A stretch of DNA of 64,000 nt from Streptomyces sp. 7-21 (GTDB lineage Bacteria > Actinomycetota > Actinomycetes > Streptomycetales > Streptomycetaceae), in contig NZ_JAERRL010000006.1 in NCBI RefSeq assembly GCF_016741785.1, positions 124,001 through 188,000 on the forward strand, written 5' to 3'. Position 1 is the stretch's first letter. The number at the start of each line of letters is the position of its first letter. Both the position numbers and the translations under genes were made by a program. Shown piece after piece: positions 8,107-15,758 of the stretch. The notes beneath the pieces were generated by a model. That model did no database searches. It was not told the origin of the DNA and saw nothing but the letters and a program-made list of their open reading frames with translations.

Positions 8107-8862
8107 ATGGTCCAGCCCGCACATCCCGCTCGTCCGCAGGTCTCCCAGCGTCTGAAGGTGCGCCGCCAGCTCGCCGCGGCGGCCATGGAGCTGTTCGCGA
8201 CGAAGGGGTACGAGGCCACGACGGTGGACGAGATCGCCGCCGCGGCCGGCGTGGCCCGGCGCACGTTCTTCCGCCACTTCCGCTCCAAGGAAGAGGCGAT
8301 CTTCCCGGACCACGACGACACCCTGGAGCGCGTCAAGGCCGTCCTGGACGCCGCCCCCGCACAGGAGAACCCGATCGACACCGTCTGCCGGGGCATCAAG
8401 GAGGTCATGAAGATGTACGCGGCCTCCCCGGCCGTGTCCGTCGAGCGGTACAAGCTGACCCGCGAGGTCCCGGCGCTCCGGGAGCGGGAGATCGCCTCGG
8501 TGTCACGCTACGAGCGGCTGTTCACGCGCTACCTGCTGACGCACTTCGACGAGAACTCCCACCACGGGGACGAGCCGCTGCTCGCCGAGGTCGCGGCCTC
8601 CGCCGTGGTGACGGCGCACAACCACGTGCTGCGGCGCTGGCTGCGGCGCGACGGCAAGGGGGACGTGGAGGCGGATCTGGACCGGGCGTTCGCGATCGTG
8701 CGCAGCGCCTTCGAAGCGCTGCCGGAGACCACGCTGCCCGCCCGGAACGAGGCCGCCTCGGCGTCCGCGCAGGGTGAGGTGCTGGTGACCGTCGCGCGGA
8801 CCGACGCCCCGCTGAGCGAGGTCATGCGCACCATCGAGCAGGCGCTGCGCGGCCGCGGCTGA
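8107..8862 (+). CDS. TetR-family transcriptional regulator
   Basis: The 251-residue protein has a TetR N-terminal HTH: LAAAAMELFATKGYEATTVD, then IAAAAGVARRTFFRHFRSKEEAIF (about 17-65). The C-terminal ligand domain is helical and contains a second conserved segment near VSVERYKLTREVPALREREIA. ATG at 8107 is used; ATG at 8089 is equally possible and neither has a ribosome site, which may mean a leaderless transcript. It lies 124 bp upstream of an HpcH/CitE-type lyase in the same direction. In S. coelicolor, as I remember it, a similar TetR gene heads the crotonyl-CoA reductase (ethylmalonyl-CoA pathway) cluster, so it may once have controlled those genes. Confidence 0.88.
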   Translation: MVQPAHPARPQVSQRLKVRRQLAAAAMELFATKGYEATTVDEIAAAAGVARRTFFRHFRSKEEAIFPDHDDTLERVKAVLDAAPAQENPIDTVCRGIKEVMKMYAASPAVSVERYKLTREVPALREREIASVSRYERLFTRYLLTHFDENSHHGDEPLLAEVAASAVVTAHNHVLRRWLRRDGKGDVEADLDRAFAIVRSAFEALPETTLPARNEAASASAQGEVLVTVARTDAPLSEVMRTIEQALRGRG

Positions 8863-8986
8863 CCCGGCCCGCCGGGCCTCCAGGGCGCCCGCCGCACCCT
8901 CCCGCCGCACCCTCCCGCCGCCCCTCTCCGTATCCCGCGCACCCCTGGCACTTCCCCCGAGGTCTTCCCCAAGGAGCGATCCCACG

Positions 8987-9982
8987 ATGAGCGACCGCGG
9001 TCTTCCCCGAGCCCGCCGTTCCTGCCTGGCCGTGCCGGGCAGCAGCCCGCGTTTCCTCGAGAAGGCGCAGGGCCTGGCCGCCGACGAGGTCTTCCTCGAC
9101 CTGGAGGACGCCTGCGCCCCGCTGGCCAAGGACCGGGCGCGCCAGGCCGTGGTGGAGGCGCTCACCCAGGGCGACTGGGGCGGCAAGACCCGGGCGGTGC
9201 GGGTCAACGACTGGACCACGCAGTGGACGTACCGCGACGTCGTCACGGTGGTCGAGGGCGCCGGGGAGCACCTGGACTGCCTGATGCTGCCCAAGGTCCG
9301 TGACGCCACGCAGATCCAGGCGCTGGATCTGCTGCTGACGCAGATCGAGAAGGCGGTGGGGCTGCCGGCCGGCGGCATCGGCCTGGAGGCGCAGATCGAG
9401 GACGCGGCGGGGCTGGCGCGCGTCGACGAGATCGCCGCGGCCTCGCCGCGCCTGGCGGCCCTCATCTTCGGGCCCGCCGATTTCATGGCATCGCTCAACA
9501 TGCGGTCCCTCGCCGTCGGCGCGCAGCCGCCGGGGTATCCGGCGGACGCCTTCCACTACCCGCTGATGCGGATCCTGGTCGCCGCCCGCGCCCACGGCCT
9601 CCAGGCGATCGACGGGCCGTTCCTGCGGATCCGGGACCTGGACGGCTTCCGGGAATCGGCGCGCCGCTCCGCCGCGCTCGGCTTCGACGGCAAGTGGGTG
9701 CTGCACCCGTCCCAGATCGAGGCGTGCAACGAGATCTACTCGCCCTCGCAGGAGGACTACGACCGCGCCGAGCTGGTCCTCGAGGCCTACGCTTACCACA
9801 CCTCCGCGCGGGGCGGCGCGAAGGGGGCGGCGATGCTGGGCGACGAGATGATCGACGAGGCGAGCCGCAAGATGGCGCTGGTCATCGCCGGGAAGGGGCG
9901 CGCGGCGGGGCTGCGGCGCACGACCGCCTTCGAACCGCCGGCGGGGACGGACGGCGGCAGCCCGGACCCGACCCGGCGGTAG
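8987..9982 (+). CDS. HpcH/HpaI aldolase family lyase (CitE/malyl-CoA lyase type)
   Basis: The 331-residue TIM-barrel protein begins RRSCLAVPGSSPRFLEKA and has the metal-binding and CoA-ester lyase motifs DEVFLDLEDACAP, IGLEAQIEDAAGL (Glu/Asp ligands) and LIFGPADFMASL, then GKWVLHPSQIEACNEIYSPS near the C-terminus. This family includes citrate lyase beta, malyl-CoA/beta-methylmalyl-CoA lyases and mesaconyl-CoA-related enzymes. A strong AAGGAG precedes the ATG. In related streptomycetes such a lyase sits with crotonyl-CoA carboxylase/reductase and ethylmalonyl-CoA mutase between this TetR and psd; here those partners are absent and psd follows after 372 bp. Beta-methylmalyl-CoA or malyl-CoA cleavage is the best guess. 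Confidence 0.88.
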   Translation: MSDRGLPRARRSCLAVPGSSPRFLEKAQGLAADEVFLDLEDACAPLAKDRARQAVVEALTQGDWGGKTRAVRVNDWTTQWTYRDVVTVVEGAGEHLDCLMLPKVRDATQIQALDLLLTQIEKAVGLPAGGIGLEAQIEDAAGLARVDEIAAASPRLAALIFGPADFMASLNMRSLAVGAQPPGYPADAFHYPLMRILVAARAHGLQAIDGPFLRIRDLDGFRESARRSAALGFDGKWVLHPSQIEACNEIYSPSQEDYDRAELVLEAYAYHTSARGGAKGAAMLGDEMIDEASRKMALVIAGKGRAAGLRRTTAFEPPAGTDGGSPDPTRR

Positions 9983-10354
9983 CGCCCTCCGCCCGCTTGC
10001 GGAGCGCCGTCCGGTCCTGGCGCCGGGGGCAACCGCTGGTTTCCGGATAATGATCACCGCTGCCGCCGGCACCGCCCGTGGCCGCCTCCCGCTCCGCGGC
10101 GCGGACAAAAGGGAACGGCCCGCGGCCGCAAGCCGTCCGGCATGCCCCCATTTCAGGCGGCTTGGCGGCCCGGCGCCGGGGAGTTCCGCCCGCGGCCGCG
10201 GCGGCATCCGGCGGGCGGAGGCCGTCCCGCACGGCAGCCGGTTATCGCCGCGACCGGCCTGCTGGCTTGCCGAGTTACGGCCCGGCACCTATAGCATTCG
10301 CGTAAGCCGCCCGCAGTGTTTCCGCGTGGCTTCTCCCCGCTACGAAGGTCTCCC
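9983..10354 (+). other. Intergenic region between lyase and psd
   Basis: These 372 bp hold no convincing gene; the open frames crossing it have noncoding codon composition. The right end contains the predicted psd promoter (10267-10295). In related genomes the acyl-CoA pathway genes usually occupy this junction, but I could not find protein fragments of them. Confidence 0.5.
10267..10295 (+). promoter_or_regulatory. Predicted promoter of psd-pssA
   Basis: TTGCCG (10267-10272) and TATAGC (10290-10295) are separated by exactly 17 bp, the housekeeping sigma-factor pattern, in a short AT-rich patch. Transcription would start near 10302, giving a 5' leader of about 53 bases before the psd ATG. 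Confidence 0.55.
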
Positions 10355-11002
10355 ATGCCTCACCGCTCTGTTTCTCCCACCGGCGTCCGGGTGCGTCTGG
10401 CCCGCGGGGCCTCGCCGTGGCTGCTGCCCACGGTGGCCGCGAGCGCCGTCAGCCTGGTACGCGCCCGCCGCTCCGGTCGCTGGGCGGCCGCCGCCGTTCC
10501 TGCCACGCTGCTGGCCGCCGGCATGCTGTGGTTCTTCCGCGACCCGGAACGGGAGCTGGGCCAGGGGCGGGTGCTGTCCCCCGCCGATGGCGTGGTGCAG
10601 AGCATCCTGCCGCGCGAGGACGGCAGGACGCGGGTGGCGATCTTCATGAGCCCGCTGAACGTGCACGTCAACCGCGCTCCCGTGGCGGGCACCGTGGCCT
10701 CGGTCCAGCACATCCCCGGCGGCTACGTGCCCGCGTTCGACAAGGAGAGCGAGAACAACGAGCGCGTGCACTGGCACTTCGACTGCGAACTCGGCGATCT
10801 GGAGGTCGTGCAGATCGCCGGCGCCGTAGCCCGCCGCATCGTGCCGTACGTGCCCGAGGGCCGGAAGGTCGAGCAGGGCGAGCGGATCGGCCTGATCCGC
10901 TTCGGCTCGCGCGTCGACGTCTACCTCCCGGAGGGCATCGAGCCCGCCGTCACGGTGGGCGAGCGCACGACGGCGGGGGTGACGCGCCTTGACCGTGACT
11001 GA
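10355..11002 (+). CDS. psd: Phosphatidylserine decarboxylase proenzyme (short, archaeal type)
   Basis: This 215-residue membrane-bound enzyme makes phosphatidylethanolamine from phosphatidylserine. It shows an N-terminal hydrophobic region (about 22-60), then WFFRDPER, VLSPADGVV, FMSPLNVHVNRAP and GERIGLIRFGSRVDVYLP. Self-cleavage occurs before Ser185 in the GS motif, turning it into the pyruvoyl cofactor. The short length is normal for the actinobacterial/archaeal form. ATG at 10355 is chosen over an in-frame codon at 10316 because it follows the predicted promoter and a short leader. Its stop lies within the start region of pssA, which supplies its substrate. Confidence 0.94.
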   Translation: MPHRSVSPTGVRVRLARGASPWLLPTVAASAVSLVRARRSGRWAAAAVPATLLAAGMLWFFRDPERELGQGRVLSPADGVVQSILPREDGRTRVAIFMSPLNVHVNRAPVAGTVASVQHIPGGYVPAFDKESENNERVHWHFDCELGDLEVVQIAGAVARRIVPYVPEGRKVEQGERIGLIRFGSRVDVYLPEGIEPAVTVGERTTAGVTRLDRD

Positions 11003-11873
11003 CCGTGCCAACCGCGCCGAGCAGGCGGCCTCCGAGGTCCGGCGGCGCTGGCGCCCCGAGGCAGGAACCGAGGACGCCGACGAGGAGATGCCGCTGTCGA
11101 TGCGGCTGTCGATAGCGGACACGCTGACCCTGCTGAACGCGACCTGCGGCTTCCTGGCCGTCTACTTCACGACCACCGGGGTGCTCATCCCGCACCTGGT
11201 CCGCCACGGCGACGAGGGAGTGGTGCGCAACAACGCGGCCACGGCCGTGCTGCTGATGCTGTTCGCCTCTGTCTTCGACCTGTTCGACGGCCTGGTGGCC
11301 AGGAAGCTGCGCAGCTCTCCCATGGGCGCCGAACTGGACAACCTCTCCGACCTGGTCAGCTTCGGCCTCGCGCCCGCCTATTTCGTCGTGGTGTGGGGGA
11401 TGGTCGTCGGCGACGTGCACGAACCGCTCTCCGCGCTCGCGGCGATCACGGTGCTGCTCGCCGTCGTGCTGCGCCTGGCGCGGTTCTCCTGCGTCGCCAC
11501 GCCCCACGGCGTCTTCCAGGGCATGCCGAGCCCGTTCGGGGCGCTCACGGTCGTCTCGATCGTGCTGCTGGAGCTTCCCTTCGTCCCCACGCTGCTGGCG
11601 ATTCTCGGCGTGGCCTGGCTGATGGCGAGCCGGGTGGAGTACCCCAAGCCGCGCGGCACGCTGGCCGGCGCCATGCTGGCGTGGATCCTGCTGAGCATGA
11701 CGCTGCTGACCGCCTGGGCCCTCGACGCGCCCGGGGGCGAGCTGATGCTCCAGACCGGGTGCTCGCTCCAGCTGGTGCTGGGCGCGGTGATCCCGCTGTT
11801 CGCCATGGCCCGCCGGGTCCACGCCTTCCGCGACCACCGCCGCGAGGCGCGCGCGGGGGCCGGCCAGCCGTAG
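10989..11873 (+). CDS. pssA: CDP-diacylglycerol-serine O-phosphatidyltransferase
   Basis: The 294-residue integral membrane enzyme condenses CDP-diacylglycerol with L-serine. The CDP-alcohol phosphotransferase signature is present as DLFDGLVARKLRSSPMG followed by AELDNLSD; I count seven residues between AR and G, one fewer than the classical spacing of eight. Around seven membrane helices follow the Asp cluster. The gene overlaps psd and uses TTG at 10989 or GTG at 10995, both within the psd tail, so the two enzymes are co-translated. A charged C-terminal tail (RRVHAFRDHRREARAG) is cytosolic. Assignment is firm; the start is uncertain by two codons. Confidence 0.94.
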   Translation: MTVTDRANRAEQAASEVRRRWRPEAGTEDADEEMPLSMRLSIADTLTLLNATCGFLAVYFTTTGVLIPHLVRHGDEGVVRNNAATAVLLMLFASVFDLFDGLVARKLRSSPMGAELDNLSDLVSFGLAPAYFVVVWGMVVGDVHEPLSALAAITVLLAVVLRLARFSCVATPHGVFQGMPSPFGALTVVSIVLLELPFVPTLLAILGVAWLMASRVEYPKPRGTLAGAMLAWILLSMTLLTAWALDAPGGELMLQTGCSLQLVLGAVIPLFAMARRVHAFRDHRREARAGAGQP

Positions 11874-11913
11874 CCGCGGCGGCAGTGCCGGTGCGGCATA
11901 GCAGAATGTGGGC

Positions 11914-12561
11914 ATGGAGCTCACGAAGAAGGGGCACGCCTGCGTCCGGCTCAGCGAGGGCGGCCGGACCCTCGTCATCGATCCCGGCGGGTTCAGCGAG
12001 CCGGACGCGGCCGAGGGCGCTGAGGCCCTCCTCGTCACGCACGAGCACCCGGACCACTTCGACGAGGGGCGGCTGCGCGCCGCCCTGGACGCCGACCCGG
12101 CCGTGCAGCTGTGGACGCTGCGCAGCGTCGCCGAGCGGCTGTCCGCCGCCTATCCGGGCCGGGTGCACACGGTCGGCGAGGGCGACACCTTCGAAGCCGC
12201 CGGCTTCGGCGTCGAGGTGCACGGCCAGCTGCACGCGGTGATCCACCCGGACCTGCCGCGGATCACGAACATCGGGTTCGCGGTGAACGGCGGCGCCGTG
12301 TTCCACCCCGGGGACGCGCTCACCGATCCCGGCCGCCCCGTTGACACGCTGCTGCTGCCCGTGCACGCACCGTGGAACAAGTTCTCCGAGGTCGCCGACT
12401 ACGTCCGGCAGGTCTCCCCGCGGCAGGCGCTGGCGGTCCACGACGCGCTGCTGTCGGAGGCCGGGCTCGCCATTTACGGGCGGAACTTCGGCCCGCAGGG
12501 CCCCGGCACGGGCGGCGCTGCCTACGTCCGGCTCGCCCCCGGCGAGTCCGTCACCCTCTGA
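11914..12561 (+). CDS. MBL-fold metal-dependent hydrolase (UlaG-like)
   Basis: The 215-residue protein begins MELTKKGHACVRL, a strand pattern seen in UlaG/YtnP-like hydrolases, and has the zinc motif THEHPDH (His43, His45, Asp47, His48). Further ligands are probably His in VHGQLHAVI, Asp in FHPGDAL and His in LAVHDALL. Proteins of this group hydrolyse phosphodiesters or lactones; the substrate is unknown. ATG at 11914 is chosen because the conserved first strand begins there; GTG at 11908 is in frame. It lies 40 bp after pssA and 30 bp before xth, so it may be co-transcribed with both. Confidence 0.88.
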   Translation: MELTKKGHACVRLSEGGRTLVIDPGGFSEPDAAEGAEALLVTHEHPDHFDEGRLRAALDADPAVQLWTLRSVAERLSAAYPGRVHTVGEGDTFEAAGFGVEVHGQLHAVIHPDLPRITNIGFAVNGGAVFHPGDALTDPGRPVDTLLLPVHAPWNKFSEVADYVRQVSPRQALAVHDALLSEAGLAIYGRNFGPQGPGTGGAAYVRLAPGESVTL

Positions 12562-12591
12562 CCCCCTGGCCGAACCGCGGAAGGCTGCCCC

Positions 12592-13371
12592 ATGCGCATC
12601 GCCACCTGGAACGTCAATTCGATCACCGTCCGCCTGGAGCGGCTGCTGTCCTGGCTGGAGCGCAGCGGCACGGACGTGCTGTGCCTCCAGGAGCTCAAGT
12701 GCGGCCCCGAGGCGTTCCCCGCCGAGCCGCTGCGCGCGGCCGGGTACGAGGCCGCGCTGCACGCCAGCGGCCGGTGGAACGGGGTGGCGGTGCTGTCCCG
12801 GGTCGGTCTGGAGGCGGTGACGACGGGGCTGCCGGGCGCCCCGGAGTACGAGGGCGTGGTCGAGCCGCGGGCGGTCGGGGCGACGTGCGGCGGCGTGCGC
12901 GTGTGGTCGGTGTACGTGCCGAACGGGCGGGAGGTGGACCACCCGCACTACGCGTACAAGCTGCGCTGGCTTGAGGCCCTGCGGGAGACCGCGGCGGCGG
13001 AGGCGGCCGGCGGCGCGCCGTTCGCGGTGCTGGGCGACTTCAACGTCGCGCCCCGGGACGAGGATGTCTGGGACCGCGCGGCCTTCGAGGGCGCCACGCA
13101 TGTCACGGCGGCGGAGCGCGCCGCGCTGGACGCGTTGCGGGAGACCGGCCTGTCCGAGGTGATGCCCCGGGCGCTGAAGTACGACGTGCCCTTCACGTAC
13201 TGGGACTACCGGCAGCTGTGCTTCCCGAAGAACCGCGGCATGCGCATCGATCTCGTCTTCGGGAACGCGCCGTTCACCGCCGCCGTCAAGGACGCGTACG
13301 TGGACCGCGAGGAGCGCAAGGGCAAGGGCGCCTCGGACCACGCGCCCGTCGTCGTCGACCTGGCGGGCTGA
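12592..13371 (+). CDS. xth: Exodeoxyribonuclease III (AP endonuclease)
   Basis: The 259-residue enzyme of the EEP fold repairs abasic sites and trims 3' ends. All expected motifs are present: ATWNVNSI, LCLQELK (metal-binding Glu34), YVPNGREV, VLGDFNVAPRDEDVWD, the substrate loop FTYWDYRQLCFPKNRGMRID, and the terminal SDHAP with the catalytic Asp-His pair. ATG at 12592 gives the usual family length. A strong hairpin follows four bases after the stop. Neighbouring genes are unrelated; the alkylation-repair genes of this window lie 35-40 kb away. Confidence 0.95.
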   Translation: MRIATWNVNSITVRLERLLSWLERSGTDVLCLQELKCGPEAFPAEPLRAAGYEAALHASGRWNGVAVLSRVGLEAVTTGLPGAPEYEGVVEPRAVGATCGGVRVWSVYVPNGREVDHPHYAYKLRWLEALRETAAAEAAGGAPFAVLGDFNVAPRDEDVWDRAAFEGATHVTAAERAALDALRETGLSEVMPRALKYDVPFTYWDYRQLCFPKNRGMRIDLVFGNAPFTAAVKDAYVDREERKGKGASDHAPVVVDLAG

Positions 13372-13374
13372 GCC

Positions 13375-13410
13375 GGCGCCGCGCCGGCCCGCTGCGGGCG
13401 GCGCGGCGCC
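13375..13410 (+). terminator. Terminator after xth
   Basis: An 11-bp perfect stem (13375-13385 with 13400-13410) encloses a second 6-bp stem, giving a nearly continuous GC-rich hairpin directly after the xth stop. Confidence 0.75.
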
Positions 13411-13485
13411 CCATGTTGCCGTGTGTTGCGGCCTGTTGCCGCGTGCCTGTGGCAACCGGCGCCGCCGGGATGCCAGTCTGTGGCC

Positions 13486-13911
13486 ATGAACTTCCCCTTC
13501 CTGGAACGCTGGCGCAGGCGACCGGACGAGGCCCCGCCCGGTGTGTGGTCCGATCCTGAAGGGGTCGCGGAACTGCTGTCCGAGTGCGAGCTGCTGCGGG
13601 CCCGCGCCGAGAGCGGCGGCGTCGAGCTGGCGGACGACCCCGCCTCGCTGGAGGAGCTCGACCAGTTGCTGCCCCGCTGGCGGGACGACCCGGAGGAGCT
13701 GGAACGGCTGGGCAACGACGCGGGCCTGTACCTCGGGACGGTCATCGTCCGCACCGTCCCGGGCGCCCGCTGGGCCCAGGGCTCCGGCGGGCAGCCGGTG
13801 GTGGTGATGGCCTCGGGCCGTGAGGTCGACGTGGTGGCCGCCGGGCAGGGGTGGGCGGACGCCGGTTCACCGCAGCTGTCGCAGGTCTACGCGGAGGTCT
13901 CCGAGTCCTGA
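13486..13911 (+). CDS. DUF6278-like hypothetical protein
   Basis: A 141-residue soluble acidic protein: MNFPFLERWRRRP, a Glu/Leu-rich helical middle (EELDQLLPRWRDDPEELERL), then DAGLYLGTVIVRTVPGARW and a beta-rich end. I believe it matches the Streptomyces family DUF6278, whose function is not known. The ATG at 13486 begins the conserved segment. The 3' end overlaps the convergent GntR gene by 25 bp, so antisense interference between the two transcripts is possible. No membrane segment or signal peptide is present. Confidence 0.75.
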   Translation: MNFPFLERWRRRPDEAPPGVWSDPEGVAELLSECELLRARAESGGVELADDPASLEELDQLLPRWRDDPEELERLGNDAGLYLGTVIVRTVPGARWAQGSGGQPVVVMASGREVDVVAAGQGWADAGSPQLSQVYAEVSES

Positions 13912-14702
13912 CCGGACGCCGCCCACGCGGCGGCCTGCGGCGCCCCGAAGGACAGCGCGTACTCCAGCCGCCAGCGGTCGCCCGGCACCACCGTGTCGGA
14001 GGTCTCCACGGCGCGGCCGTCGGCGGCGTAGTGGGTGCGCTCCACAGTCGTGACGCACTGCCCCGGTGAGCAGCCCAGCGCCTCGGCCTCGGCGGTGGTG
14101 GCGGGCCGGGAGCCGACGGACTCGCGGGCGCGCACCACCGGGATGCCGATGGCGGCAAACCGCCCGCGCACGCCCCTGCGGGCGTAGGGTCCCCGCTCGG
14201 GGTAGGCGACGTCGGTGCCCTCGGTGAGTGCCAGCGGCTCCCAGCTGGTGGAGAGCTGGAGCGGGCGGCGGCCGGCGAGGTACTCGTACTGGGTGCGCAT
14301 CACCGGGTCGCCCGGCTCGATGCCCAGCCGCGCGGCGACCGGCCCGGGCGCGGGCATGGTGGCCGAGGCGGCCTCCCAGTCGAGTTCGGCGGGCCCGGCC
14401 GCGCCCGGGCCGCCCAGCCGCAGCAGCGCGGCCAGCGGGCTGTCCACGGCACCCGTGGAGCGCACCAGGCACCCGGCGGGCTCCCGGTCGCTGACGAACA
14501 CCCCCAGCCCGAACCGTCCCACGGCGTACCCGGCGGCCTTCAGCACCCGCACGGCCCGGTCGACCGTCTGGTCGCTGGCCGCGTAGACCCGTTTCAGCTC
14601 CGTGCGCGAGGGCAGACGGGAGCCCACGGGAAGCCGTCCCTCGTCGATCTGCCGCCGCAGGTCGTCGGCGATCCGCTGGTACACCGGCCGGGTGTCGCTC
14701 AT
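13887..14702 (-). CDS. GntR-family regulator (HutC/UTRA type)
   Basis: The 271-residue protein has an N-terminal GntR winged helix (PVYQRIADDLRRQIDEGRLP...LPSRTELKRVYAASDQTVDRAVRVL, residues 6-68) and a C-terminal UTRA domain (about 100-240) that senses a small ligand; ELDWEAASATMPAPG and LSTSWEPLAL are typical of it. GGAGAC seven bases before the ATG at 14702 supports this start over the in-frame GTG at 14705. It is convergent with the DUF6278-like gene and overlaps it. The effector and target genes are unknown; this type is common in Streptomyces, often several per genome. Confidence 0.9.
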   Translation of the reverse strand: MSDTRPVYQRIADDLRRQIDEGRLPVGSRLPSRTELKRVYAASDQTVDRAVRVLKAAGYAVGRFGLGVFVSDREPAGCLVRSTGAVDSPLAALLRLGGPGAAGPAELDWEAASATMPAPGPVAARLGIEPGDPVMRTQYEYLAGRRPLQLSTSWEPLALTEGTDVAYPERGPYARRGVRGRFAAIGIPVVRARESVGSRPATTAEAEALGCSPGQCVTTVERTHYAADGRAVETSDTVVPGDRWRLEYALSFGAPQAAAWAASGQDSETSA

Positions 14703-14781
14703 CACCGTCTCCTCTCCGGGCCGTCCGCAAGCCCGAGCCGACTGCTGTCGTACCCGCCCGGCGAGGAAATGTCACTTACCG

Positions 14782-15525
14782 TCAGCTGCGCTTACCAGAG
14801 GTGACCTCCGAGGGCGCGGTGGTGGCGGCGCGGGTGACGTCGCCGACGAGCTCGACGACGTCCGGGCCGTAGGCCTGGGAGTTGACCACCCGCAGCAGCA
14901 GGCAGAAGTTGCCGCGCGCGCCGTGCTTGCGGGCGAGCCTGGCGTGGTGGCGGGCGAGGTACCGGGCGGCGGCCTGGCTGGTGACGGAGCGCTGCCCGCA
15001 CAGCAGGAACACCGGCCGCCCCTCCTGGCCGGCCGTCAGCCGGGCCAGCAGCACGTACTCGACGGAGCCGATGTCCAGGCGGTACCGCTCGCCGCCGATG
15101 ACGAACGCCCCCCGGTCGGGCCCCGGTTCGGCGTCCGTGTTGACGGACACGCCCGGCAGCAGGGAGAACAGGTGGGCGGCCATGCGCCGGTTGGAGACCG
15201 GGCCCCCGATGCAGAACTCGGTGCGTTCCCCGAAGCCCTGGCGGGCGCTCTCGCCGGATATGACCTCGGCCTTGGCGCGGCAGTTCTTGATGACGGCGGC
15301 GAGTTCGAGGAGCGCGAAGACGTCGTTGCGCGCGACGGCTCCCTCGGCGCCGGTGTCGCGGCCGACGACCAGGACGCACTCGGAGTTGTCCGGCAGCCCG
15401 AAGAACCGCTGGACCCGGCGGAGCGAGCGCTCCGTGACGTAGCTCCGGGCCACCCAGCCCAGGATGAGGGCGGCGACCGCGGTCGCCGCCACTGTGATGA
15501 GAAGCGTGCGCGCGTCTGCGTTCAT
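14782..15525 (-). CDS. Membrane-anchored hypothetical protein
   Basis: The 247-residue protein has one N-terminal membrane helix (residues 7-27, TLLITVAATAVAALILGWVA) followed by a cytosolic or external globular domain of about 215 residues. Conserved-looking segments are SECVLVVGRDTGAEGAVARNDV, EVISGE, EFCIGGPVSNRRMAAHLF, GERYRLDIGSVEYVLLARL and FLLCGQRSVTSQAAARYLARHH. The VLVVGRD...GGPVSNRRM pattern hints at a Rossmann-like or nucleotide-binding fold, but I recognise no known family. ATG at 15525 precedes the helix; the upstream open frame is low-complexity Arg/Ala. It stands alone between GntR and the flavoprotein oxidase. Confidence 0.72.
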   Translation of the reverse strand: MNADARTLLITVAATAVAALILGWVARSYVTERSLRRVQRFFGLPDNSECVLVVGRDTGAEGAVARNDVFALLELAAVIKNCRAKAEVISGESARQGFGERTEFCIGGPVSNRRMAAHLFSLLPGVSVNTDAEPGPDRGAFVIGGERYRLDIGSVEYVLLARLTAGQEGRPVFLLCGQRSVTSQAAARYLARHHARLARKHGARGNFCLLLRVVNSQAYGPDVVELVGDVTRAATTAPSEVTSGKRS

Positions 15526-15758
15526 GGGCGCGGACTCTACCGGCGCGGCCGGTGGCCGACGAGACCCGTCGCGCCCCGCCCGCGCCCCCGCCCGCGCCTG
15601 TCCCCTGCCGTCCGCGCCGGGCGCCTGGCGGTCACTCATCACCCCGGACTCATCACTGCGAGTGAAGCACCGGCGGCCTGGCTCCCCCTAGGCTGCTGGT
15701 CACCGAGGCGTGAGTTGAGGCGTCCGGGCCGGACGTTCGCGGGCAGGAGGACCTGGTG

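Noticed and set aside
8989..9982. Citrate lyase beta subunit as the exact identity of the lyase
   Set aside because: Citrate lyase alpha and gamma genes are absent, and context fits malyl-CoA-type lyases better.
11545..13455. 636-codon open frame on the minus strand across pssA, the MBL gene and xth
   Set aside because: It is antisense to three well-supported genes and has Arg/Gln/His-rich composition typical of a shadow frame in high-GC DNA.
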